This document shows positions 1 through 7,176 of a stretch of DNA of 10,558 nucleotides, in pieces. Source of the stretch: Candidatus Cloacimonadota bacterium (GTDB lineage Bacteria > Cloacimonadota > Cloacimonadia > JGIOTU-2); assembly GCA_021160355.1 (NCBI GenBank), contig JAGHCS010000217.1, forward strand, positions 1 through 10,558, in the 5' to 3' direction. A program made the position numbers and the translations under genes. A model generated the notes under the pieces. The model saw nothing but the letters and a program-made list of their open reading frames with translations, was not told where the DNA came from and did not search any database. Position 1 is the stretch's first letter, and each line of letters opens with the position of its first letter.

Positions 1-211
1 CAACTAAGTCTGCAAAATATTCTCCAACGAGGTCTTCTTTATAAAACACCCGTATCGGTTTCTGAGCTTCAACCGAGAAATTGCACGTTTCGAGTTCAAG
101 TTTCAACGAATCTTCATAAACCTTTTCAAGAAAACCGTAACCCAAAGTATTATAAACTTTATAGAAACAGTTAATGATCTTATCCGTTAAATCCGAGTAT
201 TTATATTCCAT
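1..211 (-). CDS. GxxExxY protein, N-terminal part (runs off the left edge)
   Basis: The reading frame opens with ATG at 209-211 on the minus strand and stays open for 70 codons to the window edge, so the 3' end is missing. The start MEYKYSDLTDKIINCFYKVY, followed by LGYGFLEKVYED, contains the naming motif G26-x-x-E29-x-x-Y32. The later VEAQKPIRVFYKEDLVGEY stretch also fits this family. Known members are about 120-140 aa and have been compared with PD-(D/E)xK nuclease-like folds, but no function is established. The gene follows a repeat-bearing spacer of 154 bp after the last gene of the large cluster, so it is probably a separate unit. An upstream Shine-Dalgarno is not obvious: the bases before the ATG are A/T-rich. 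The family call is firm; any catalytic activity is unproven. Confidence 0.88.
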   Translation of the reverse strand, partial: MEYKYSDLTDKIINCFYKVYNTLGYGFLEKVYEDSLKLELETCNFSVEAQKPIRVFYKEDLVGEYFADLV

Positions 212-223
212 ATTTAATTAATA

Positions 224-243
224 GGACGCCGATGAACACAGAT
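224..243 (-). repeat. Inverted copy of a 19-20 bp repeat
   Basis: On the minus strand this reads ATCTGTGTTCATCGGCGTCC. It matches the two plus-strand copies at 307-325 and 326-345 at most positions (ATCAGCGTTAATCTGCGTGC for the nearest), so it forms an imperfect inverted repeat with them across about 80 bp. It ends 12 bp before the GxxExxY start codon. Confidence 0.7.
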
Positions 244-306
244 CGGGTTGATTATAGCAGATAAATATTTTGTATTTAACTTCTTTTTCATTTTATCCAT
301 TTCTTA

Positions 307-345
307 ATCAGTGTTTATCTGTTGCATCAGCGTTAATCTGCGTGC
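307..345 (+). repeat. Two tandem copies of a 19-20 bp repeat
   Basis: Copy one (307-325) reads ATCAGTGTTTATCTGTTGC and copy two (326-345) reads ATCAGCGTTAATCTGCGTGC, directly adjoining. Each copy is itself built from two similar ATC-x-GYGTT-like halves. With the inverted copy at 224-243 they make up about half of the spacer between the helix-hairpin-helix gene and the GxxExxY gene. No terminator with a GC stem and U-tract is seen in the rest of the spacer. Confidence 0.7.
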
Positions 346-365
346 TATTATTTCTTCTCTTTCCA

Positions 366-2969
366 TTAAAACGTCCAGTCGAGCTGCAGCCTGATGGAGC
401 TGTCTTTGTGCTTTGTTTGAGCAACATAGTTCGTGCCGGAAACAGGTACATTGTACTGGCGGAGATAGAGTTCGTCATCCTGATAATGTTTCACTTTATA
501 CTTAAAAGAAATTGCCAAACTGTTTGAAATTCGATTATACATTGTAAACCAGAATTTCATTCCCTGACTGCCCATAAAATCGATTTCCATATCTTCCCAA
601 TCCCAATGGCTTACACCATGTCCGTTCCAGAAAAGGAAGGAACCTTCCACGCTGAAATAATTGGTGAAATTGTGTAAGTAGTTCACACAGATCATGTCTC
701 CATGATTGAGCACGTCGGCTGTTGGGAGAATATAAGTCTGCCCGGGTTCGGCAGTATTAGTGAGGTTTGTATAAGGCGCCATCCACACCTTGGTATAGCG
801 GTATTCAAGTTCAAGCCTGTCACGGTTGGTGAGATATGTTCTGAACAAACAAGTTGTTTCACTGGTTTTTGAGACTGCTCGTGTGAAGAAATCTTCTGAG
901 CCGTTAGTTTGTAATTTTTGTTTCAGGCGCATAGCAATCTGATAAATAGGTCTGTATTCAAGCTCTCCCTGGAAACGCACACTTTTTCTGCCGTCACTCT
1001 TACGCTCCCAGATATCAAGATATGCTTTAGTTAGTGTCAGTTCGCGCTGGAATTTGTATCTTGTTTCTATATACAAACCTCTTTCGGCTTGGGACCATGG
1101 TGAGTTGTAGGACATTTCTGCAACAAGAGGATTCTTCAAGTAATACTGTTTCTCAAGTATGGTGCCGTCAAAACGTTCATGTTCTGCAAAGGGGCGCGCA
1201 TAGGGATTATCAAATTCAAGATCATAATCGCGGTATAGCATCATGAAATTTAGATTTGCATAGTTAAAAAATGCACTCATGACCAATGCGCCCGGATCAT
1301 CGCCAAGAGAAAATGGCTTCCCATCAACTTCGAGTTCTGCATACTCTCCCTGGAAGGTTACATTATCAAGAGTAGTCTGCCAGTCAAAACCATATACCCT
1401 ACGATAATTTCTCCTATATGCGTCTGTTTTAGTTGAGTATAAAGAAGAAATTTCCGAGTCATTTATATCCAATTTCTTGTAATAATAGCTGTCATATATT
1501 AGATATTCCCCGAGGTCGGCATAATCTGCAATGCTGAAGTAGCGGTCATATTTTGATTCATATGCTGTCACACCGAAATGAGTGCCGATGAGCGGATCGA
1601 ACTGTACATGTCCACCCACCATTGTTTCACGAAGCGCATCTCTTCTCGAAGCCATATCGATTTTTGGAAGAGGATGGGGAGAGAGATTCGGACGATATTC
1701 GTTGAAAATGGCTTCAGCACTCTCGAGCTGCTCATTTGTGAAGCGAGGTGACGAAACGATATAATAAAAAATATCATCGTCATCATCCAGTTTGCCATCA
1801 TGGTTGCTGTCCCATATAACCACATCTTTCTTATCGTCAGATATAAAGAGCGATGCATTCATGAAGTTGTTTCCATACTCTACTGCTGCGCCATTGAGAG
1901 CAAATTCTTCAGTGGGAGAGAGATCCGGAAAAATTCCCCGAACACGTTTTGAAAAACCATATCCGCTTCTGCGTGGCTCGAAGGTATCTGTATTTTCCAT
2001 AACAAGACCTTCACCCCAGGTCGCTCTGTAATTGCCAAGCACAACTTTAAGATCTGCAGGTTTTAGATCAATACATGCTGTATACTTTGAGTTTTCAGCA
2101 AGTGCATCAGAAAGCTGATTGTTCTCCTGGAACATATTCAGGTCTCTGTCCTCACCCTTCTTGAAGAAAAGCAATCCGCCGACTTCAAGGTTAAACCAGT
2201 CTTCCATTTTAGCCCTGAATTTATGAGAAATTTCAGGAACAGCATTATCTAGGTCGTACATTCCCCACATGGAAAATTTTTCGTTAAGACTGTCCGGCAC
2301 ATAACTTTCACGCAATACTTCCGTTATCTCTTCAGAGAAGGGATTATTATTGAATTTGAAGCGATAGCTAAAATTCCATTTGCCTTCGAGTTTTGGCGGT
2401 TGATAGGATACATAATGACGAAGATTGGTTGCTCCGTAATGAGTAAGTCCAGGAGCGCTTCTCATTCCTCTGTAGTCCTGGAAATCACCAAATTTTCTCT
2501 GACGAAGGAGAGCTCTTACATCTGAGGGACCAACGATCGGCATGTTCAAAAGGTCTTGATACGTTGCAGTATTGATATTGACGGGTGACATGAGCATGTC
2601 TTCCCACAAATCGGAAACTGCTTCAGAAGACCCTTCATCAAGCGCAAGCCGTCTGAGAAGATAATATATTTGGTCTTTTCGCTGTGCCCGTTCATCATAT
2701 ACGCCGTAAGGCACTATCTTTACGAGAGGTTTGAGGTTCAAAAATGTGTCCTGATCAATGCTATCTATATTAAGCAGGTCATATACAGATTGGAAAAAGT
2801 TTATGTAATTTCTGTAATAATAGATATCTTCTGCTTGCTGAGGAGTGATGGGGAGTGCTTGTATCTGCTGGTATGTTGCTTTGTTGAGATCTAATTGATC
2901 GGAACTTGCAGAAAGTGTTCCTGCAACGAGAACAAACAATAAACTAAAAATCAATGTTACTTTTTGCAT
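366..2969 (-). CDS. Large helix-hairpin-helix protein with a putative outer-membrane beta-barrel body
   Basis: This is an 867-aa protein. Residues 1-21 form a signal peptide (Lys3, hydrophobic core, cleavage likely near LSA-SS). Two ComEA-like helix-hairpin-helix modules follow, at about 26-85 (LDLNKAT...ALPITPQQAEDI) and 130-189 (VNINTAT...NMPIVGPSDVRALL). From about 195 on, the sequence is rich in alternating aromatic and polar residues, with many Tyr, Phe and Trp, and it ends in LQLDWTF. A C-terminal Phe is typical of outer-membrane barrels. The barrel is inferred from composition, not from a recognised family. Residues 387-399 form a DSNHDGKLDDDDD loop that looks like a calcium site. Proteins of this layout occur in FCB-group genomes, but their job is unknown; although the HhH motif often binds DNA, a DNA-uptake role would be a guess. 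The ATG lies 1 nt after the stop of the preceding small gene, and its ribosome binding site is weak (GGGTTAGT), so coupling is likely. Confidence 0.85.
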   Translation of the reverse strand: MQKVTLIFSLLFVLVAGTLSASSDQLDLNKATYQQIQALPITPQQAEDIYYYRNYINFFQSVYDLLNIDSIDQDTFLNLKPLVKIVPYGVYDERAQRKDQIYYLLRRLALDEGSSEAVSDLWEDMLMSPVNINTATYQDLLNMPIVGPSDVRALLRQRKFGDFQDYRGMRSAPGLTHYGATNLRHYVSYQPPKLEGKWNFSYRFKFNNNPFSEEITEVLRESYVPDSLNEKFSMWGMYDLDNAVPEISHKFRAKMEDWFNLEVGGLLFFKKGEDRDLNMFQENNQLSDALAENSKYTACIDLKPADLKVVLGNYRATWGEGLVMENTDTFEPRRSGYGFSKRVRGIFPDLSPTEEFALNGAAVEYGNNFMNASLFISDDKKDVVIWDSNHDGKLDDDDDIFYYIVSSPRFTNEQLESAEAIFNEYRPNLSPHPLPKIDMASRRDALRETMVGGHVQFDPLIGTHFGVTAYESKYDRYFSIADYADLGEYLIYDSYYYKKLDINDSEISSLYSTKTDAYRRNYRRVYGFDWQTTLDNVTFQGEYAELEVDGKPFSLGDDPGALVMSAFFNYANLNFMMLYRDYDLEFDNPYARPFAEHERFDGTILEKQYYLKNPLVAEMSYNSPWSQAERGLYIETRYKFQRELTLTKAYLDIWERKSDGRKSVRFQGELEYRPIYQIAMRLKQKLQTNGSEDFFTRAVSKTSETTCLFRTYLTNRDRLELEYRYTKVWMAPYTNLTNTAEPGQTYILPTADVLNHGDMICVNYLHNFTNYFSVEGSFLFWNGHGVSHWDWEDMEIDFMGSQGMKFWFTMYNRISNSLAISFKYKVKHYQDDELYLRQYNVPVSGTNYVAQTKHKDSSIRLQLDWTF

Positions 2970-2970
2970 A

Positions 2971-3273
2971 CTAACCCAATTTTATTAATAGAATAAGTTC
3001 GATGACCACACAGCACAGAAGCACAACTGCAAAGAGATTGAGCCAGAAAATGCGTACTGTGAGTTTCTCGATCTTATTTTTTAAATCATGAATATCGTTA
3101 AAAACTTTCTTCTCTATCACATCGTATTTTTGGGAGAGTTCTTTGTAGCCTCTATTACTGAACTTGTTTTCCCAGTCTTTCACTACGTGATTGAGGAAGT
3201 TGAAAATGAGCTTGATAAAACTTTTTATTATGAAAGAAGTGTTGCCCTTTTCTTCACGTTCATTTGCTTTCAT
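2971..3273 (-). CDS. Hypothetical 100-aa protein with C-terminal membrane anchor
   Basis: I do not recognise a family. The 100-aa product is basic and charged at the N-terminus (MKANEREEKGN). It continues with an amphipathic stretch at about 14-34 (FIIKSFIKLIFNFLNHVV) and a Lys/Glu-rich helical segment at about 43-70 with a heptad-like pattern. It closes with one strong hydrophobic helix at about 75-97 (FWLNLFAVVLLCCVVIELIL). There is no signal peptide, so a tail-anchored inner-membrane protein with a cytoplasmic coiled coil is the simplest reading. The start is supported by an AGGT-type ribosome binding site (GAGGTATCT before ATG). It sits 24 nt after the PorV-like gene and 1 nt before the helix-hairpin-helix gene, so co-transcription with both is very likely. 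A role as an accessory to those envelope proteins is inference only. Confidence 0.75.
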   Translation of the reverse strand: MKANEREEKGNTSFIIKSFIKLIFNFLNHVVKDWENKFSNRGYKELSQKYDVIEKKVFNDIHDLKNKIEKLTVRIFWLNLFAVVLLCCVVIELILLIKLG

Positions 3274-3297
3274 AGATACCTCATTATAATGAAATTA

Positions 3298-4173
3298 TTA
3301 AAATTGATAGCCAAGAGAAAACTGATGAGTGATCGGCAGAACGGGATGGGAGCTGAAACCATAATCAATCTTAACACCTTTGAAAAGCATGCCGAATCCA
3401 CCGGATATACTATTTGGGTAGGTGGATGCACCGGTTCGAAGCCAGAAATTATCCATAACCTCAAATTCGATACCTGCTTGTATCTTCGTTTCTTCTCCGA
3501 GTTTTTGTGAGAGATCGATTTCTGTGATCACACCATCATATGGTTCGTAGGCAATACCGAGAGCAAGATGCTGAGGAAGGTCAAATGTCTGATCCGAACC
3601 CATCGAAGGATTGTTCAGATTCTTCACTGCAAAGGCAATATGTGTACGCTGATGAAGTACAGCAAGTGCACCAAGGTTGACACCGTACGTGGTTGAATTA
3701 CCCGGAACTATACCACCGACTGTTTCACCGAACTTCAGGTAATAAAGATTGACTCCATATCCAACATAGAGCTGTGAATGCACATCCCCCATAAGAAGAA
3801 AAGAATGAGCGAGAGAATATGTGCCTTCCTGCTGAAGTTTTTGTCCTTCAAATTCGACGTCCATTGCCTGCATTCCCAGAGAGATCGTTCCAATTCCGGG
3901 TAATCTGTAGGCAAGTGCACCGGACATAAGAATTTCAAAGCTATTGTTAAAGAGCTGAGCATAACCAAGAGAAATTCCCTGTTCTGCATATGCGAGTGCT
4001 CCGGGATTGTAGAATATGGCATTCGGGTCGTTACAACTTGCAACGAAAGCTCCACTCATACCCCTTGCTCGTGCAGAGGGTTGGTAGTTGCCAAATACAT
4101 TTGAATTTATCTCCGCATAGATAAAGGGAGTAGTCAGAAGGATTATAATTACTATGAAACCTAATTTTTTCAT
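3298..4173 (-). CDS. PorV/PorQ-like outer-membrane protein
   Basis: The product is 291 aa with a clear signal peptide (MKKLGFIVIIILLTTPFIYA, cleavage near residue 20). The segment SARARGMSGAFVASCNDPNA, followed by IFYNPGALAY, is the N-terminal signature of the PorV/PorQ group (UPF0164, FadL-like barrels). The rest alternates Gly and aromatic beta-strands, for example GYGVNLYYLKFGE and HQFSLGYQF, and ends in Phe as expected of an outer-membrane barrel. In Bacteroidota, PorV shuttles type IX secretion cargo to the attachment complex and PorQ works alongside it; whether this protein does so is inferred. It starts 21 nt after the lamin-tail protein gene, with an AAGGA ribosome binding site 5-6 nt before the ATG. 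The neighbour has a FlgD-like C-terminal domain, so the two may be cargo and partner. The fold family is confident, the exact paralogue is not. Confidence 0.85.
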   Translation of the reverse strand: MKKLGFIVIIILLTTPFIYAEINSNVFGNYQPSARARGMSGAFVASCNDPNAIFYNPGALAYAEQGISLGYAQLFNNSFEILMSGALAYRLPGIGTISLGMQAMDVEFEGQKLQQEGTYSLAHSFLLMGDVHSQLYVGYGVNLYYLKFGETVGGIVPGNSTTYGVNLGALAVLHQRTHIAFAVKNLNNPSMGSDQTFDLPQHLALGIAYEPYDGVITEIDLSQKLGEETKIQAGIEFEVMDNFWLRTGASTYPNSISGGFGMLFKGVKIDYGFSSHPVLPITHQFSLGYQF

Positions 4174-4194
4174 TTGTATCCTTTCATTAAAAAT

Positions 4195-7176
4195 TTATTT
4201 CAAAGGTGCTGAAATGACGATGGGAACAGATTTATTCTTAATATCACCATTATCGGGATTAACAACTTCCAAGTTGCAGATATACAGTCCGGGAGGAAGA
4301 GTATTCCAATTGTCATCTTTACCGTCCCATTCAAACGTGTGCATACCTGTAGACATTTCGTTCGTGAATGTGTTCACGAGCACACCCTCACTATTATATA
4401 GTCGCAAAACAATTTTATCACCTGTGCGAGAATGGAACTGGATTTGGAATGTTTCTCCAAGAGTGGGGCAGAATGTGTAATGGGGAACTTTCAGGATGGC
4501 GTTAAAATCAGTTATGCCATAATCGTACTCAAAGACTTCATCAGGTGCATCTGTGGGGAAATAGTATAAAGTCTGAGCTGCATCTTCAGCGACAATATAG
4601 AAAAATACAATTGTTCCTGCATCTTGTCCGGGTAGTTCGACTTCCCATGAATAATCCTTAGCAGGACTCATCGCGATCTGGCTGAAAGGATTCTGACGCA
4701 CTGTATTCCAATAGAGGATTGGAGTTTGCAGAGAATCCGTATAAGTGAGAGTGATCGTCACAGCTTCACCAGGGGCGGGATCAAGGTTGGATATCACAAC
4801 ATTACCGCCTACACCTCCGCCGTGCGAACCAATGTAGTCAAAGGTATCAATCGGATATACGATCCATTCCGAGTCACCTTCGTTGGTACCTGCTGACGAA
4901 GTCCAGTCAGTATTTCCGTTTTCAATTGTAGTTTTTCTTACTATTGTATGATCCTGTGTAGCACCGGTAGTACCTGCTATGCTCCATCCTGTGCCGGGAT
5001 CTTCTGTAGGAATTCCGATCATATCGATAAGAGTCCAGGTTGCACCGCCGTCAGTTGTCATTTCTATTCCACGGGCATCATTGCCATTGAAGCTCACTAC
5101 ATAACCGCCTGCATTATATGCAAGTATGTCATCAGCAACTGATAAAATAGTCTGTGCTGACTCCTCATTTGCAATGACCCATACGTCACCGGCTGCGAGA
5201 GTAGAACCGACAGGGAAGGAGTATAACGAAGTGCTCCATCCACTTCCATTATAAGAACTGATAACACGGTAATTATCGAGAAACGCAGTTTGAGATGAAG
5301 CATTGTATAGTTCGAGGGCTTTATTGTTACTCGAACCTTCAATATATTCTGAGAAGATGAGCTGCCCTTCTGTAGGACCTTCTTCATAACCTGTAAAACT
5401 GATAGTGCTGTTTGGCAAAATGACATTGCCTGCTAGGTCTTCAACATTGCTTACAGTAACAGTGTAGGCATATCCGGCATCCTGAGCAGTGGTTATCAGT
5501 TCAACAGTTTTACCAAGTGTTTGAAGTATCGCATCAGTAACTGTCAGATTGGCTATTGAATAATTTGTTATTGTTTCGGCAGTGGCTTGATCGACCTGCT
5601 CATCAAAAGTAACTTGAACAGCTGTTGCCGAAGTTGCATTTGCACTTGCCAAAGTAGGGGGAGTGGTATCATTTTCACCATGTGAGCCAAGATATTCAAA
5701 TGTATCAATCGGATAGACGATCCACTGTGAATTATCAGCAGTTGTGCCAGCTGAAGTTGTCCAGTCTGCAGTACCTTCAGTAATTGAGGATTTACGAACG
5801 AGTGTATGATCTTTTGTTGCAGAAGGAGTTCCTGCTACGTCCCATCCTGTGCCGGGATCTTCGTCCGGATTACCAATAATATCTATAAGTGTCCATGAAG
5901 TGCCACCGTCCGTTGTTTTCTCGAGCCCGCGTGCATCATTGCCATTATGATGTACAACACTGGGATAAGAGAGTATCTCATCGGCAACATCCTGCAACTG
6001 AACATCGGCTTCATTGGTAGTCATGACCCAGACATCTCCGTCAGCAAGAGTCGAACCAGCGGGAAATGTGTGCCAGTATGCCCAGCCATTTCCGTTTGAG
6101 GATTGTGCTATTCTATAATTTGTCAAATCTACTGTTGAACCCGAACCATTATAAACTTCCAGAGCTTTATTCTGTGAGGTTCCTTCTATGTATTCCGAGA
6201 AGAAGAGGTCAGGTCCGCTTCCGGGAGTATAGCCGGTAAAATTTACTGTACTGTTCGGCAAAATAACATTGCCATTCAGATCTTCAACATTATTAACTGT
6301 GACTGTATAAACTGTACCGGATTCCTGAGTAGCTGTGGTAAGGATCACCTGATTGTTATTTTGGAGTGTAGCATCAGATATGGAAAGAGCTGGTGAAATT
6401 GCATAGTTTGAGGTGGTCTCTGCAGTTGTTTGGTCCAAACCTTCACTGAAGATTATACCCACAGTTGTTTCGTTTGATGCATTTGCAGAATTTATTGTAG
6501 GCGGGGTTGTATCTCCACCTGTTGTGATAAAGTCGTCCGCATCTCGGGGATTTATACCGTATTCTCCACTACTGTAATCTAAAGCTCCCGTGATCGATGC
6601 AAAGGTGTCACCTACAGTAGGATTGTCATAGGCATAGATCCCATCATCGATCTGGCATTGTCCGGAACCGTCATTAACATACCATTCGCCATAAGTGCTT
6701 GGACCTTGTGTTGTGGTTACATTAGATACTTTAACCAGGCATCCTTCATATGGTTCGCCCGTGGAAGGTGCAGATAGATCGCCTGTGCTAACCGAACTAG
6801 GTGCCGGTACTTCATTTCCGGTACTTATGATTGTAACATTCGATGCATAGGCAAGTTCAGTATAACCGTTATATTCCTGAACATCTCCGGTCACCTCTAC
6901 CTCATCACCCACACTCACATCGGTGGATGCATAATACACATAAATACCGTTCCATGCACCGCCATCCGAGGATGAGATGAAGAAGTTATCATCATATCCC
7001 GAAACACTAGCGGCAGTAACAATTCCTGTTACTGTTACAGTCTGTCCAACGAGGGGGGATGGATAGGTGCCGTCTCCAGCAACAGTTGTGTATTGGATGT
7101 CATAGATCGTTGTGCCAATAAGCAGCGAGGTGGACATGCATAATACTAAAAATATGAGCGAAAATTTACTTTTCAT
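4195..7176 (-). CDS. Secreted multidomain protein: OB-fold, two Ig-like plus lamin-tail units, FlgD-like C-terminus
   Basis: The product is 993 aa from the ATG at 7174-7176. An in-frame ATG at 7290 exists, but it lies inside lspA and would place 38 Cys/Arg-rich residues before the signal peptide. Residues 1-22 form a signal peptide (MKSKFSLIFLVLCMSTSLLIG). About 26-215 is a YhcR/ExeM-type OB-fold (GQTVTVTGIVTA, VSVGDEVEVTGDVQEYNGYTE). Two repeats follow at 222-502 and 503-787. Each has an Ig-like domain opening DTTPPT and ending NVEDLxGNVILPNST, and a lamin-tail domain (FSEYIEGxSxNKALExYN). Then comes an Ig-like segment (about 790-885). About 889-993 is a FlgD-like/sorting-type domain with WDGKDDNWNTLPPGLYIC. 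OB-fold and lamin-tail modules occur in extracellular nucleases, but no nuclease domain is present here. Its start overlaps the lspA stop by 4 nt (ATGA). The role is probably surface-attached or secreted; the ligand is unknown. Confidence 0.85.
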   Translation of the reverse strand: MKSKFSLIFLVLCMSTSLLIGTTIYDIQYTTVAGDGTYPSPLVGQTVTVTGIVTAASVSGYDDNFFISSSDGGAWNGIYVYYASTDVSVGDEVEVTGDVQEYNGYTELAYASNVTIISTGNEVPAPSSVSTGDLSAPSTGEPYEGCLVKVSNVTTTQGPSTYGEWYVNDGSGQCQIDDGIYAYDNPTVGDTFASITGALDYSSGEYGINPRDADDFITTGGDTTPPTINSANASNETTVGIIFSEGLDQTTAETTSNYAISPALSISDATLQNNNQVILTTATQESGTVYTVTVNNVEDLNGNVILPNSTVNFTGYTPGSGPDLFFSEYIEGTSQNKALEVYNGSGSTVDLTNYRIAQSSNGNGWAYWHTFPAGSTLADGDVWVMTTNEADVQLQDVADEILSYPSVVHHNGNDARGLEKTTDGGTSWTLIDIIGNPDEDPGTGWDVAGTPSATKDHTLVRKSSITEGTADWTTSAGTTADNSQWIVYPIDTFEYLGSHGENDTTPPTLASANATSATAVQVTFDEQVDQATAETITNYSIANLTVTDAILQTLGKTVELITTAQDAGYAYTVTVSNVEDLAGNVILPNSTISFTGYEEGPTEGQLIFSEYIEGSSNNKALELYNASSQTAFLDNYRVISSYNGSGWSTSLYSFPVGSTLAAGDVWVIANEESAQTILSVADDILAYNAGGYVVSFNGNDARGIEMTTDGGATWTLIDMIGIPTEDPGTGWSIAGTTGATQDHTIVRKTTIENGNTDWTSSAGTNEGDSEWIVYPIDTFDYIGSHGGGVGGNVVISNLDPAPGEAVTITLTYTDSLQTPILYWNTVRQNPFSQIAMSPAKDYSWEVELPGQDAGTIVFFYIVAEDAAQTLYYFPTDAPDEVFEYDYGITDFNAILKVPHYTFCPTLGETFQIQFHSRTGDKIVLRLYNSEGVLVNTFTNEMSTGMHTFEWDGKDDNWNTLPPGLYICNLEVVNPDNGDIKNKSVPIVISAPLK
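4816..6513 (-). repeat. Internal tandem duplication of about 850 bp
   Basis: Unit one (6513 down to 5671) and unit two (5670 down to about 4816) encode the same Ig-like plus lamin-tail pair. Protein identity is high in blocks such as IVYPIDTF-Y-GSHG, EDPGTGW and NGNDARG-E-TTDGG-WTLID. At the DNA level a 21-bp stretch is identical between 5842-5862 and 4984-5004, and similar blocks lie near 5700 and 4840. Confidence 0.85.

Noticed and set aside
212..365. Rho-independent terminator or CRISPR-like array in the spacer
   Set aside because: There is no GC-rich stem with a U-tract, and the repeats adjoin directly or are inverted, without unique spacers of even length.
270..527. Plus-strand open frame of 85 codons
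   Set aside because: It is made partly of the tandem repeats and partly of the antisense of the helix-hairpin-helix gene, with no ribosome binding site and no family resemblance.
3088..3510. Plus-strand open frame of 140 codons
   Set aside because: It lies antisense to the small membrane protein and the PorV-like gene, both of which have signal or membrane features and proper start sites.
7132..7176. Possible lipobox in the lamin-tail protein (Cys14 in FLVLCMS)
   Set aside because: The residue before the Cys is Leu, not Gly, Ala or Ser, and the Cys lies in the middle of the hydrophobic core, so an ordinary signal peptide fits better.
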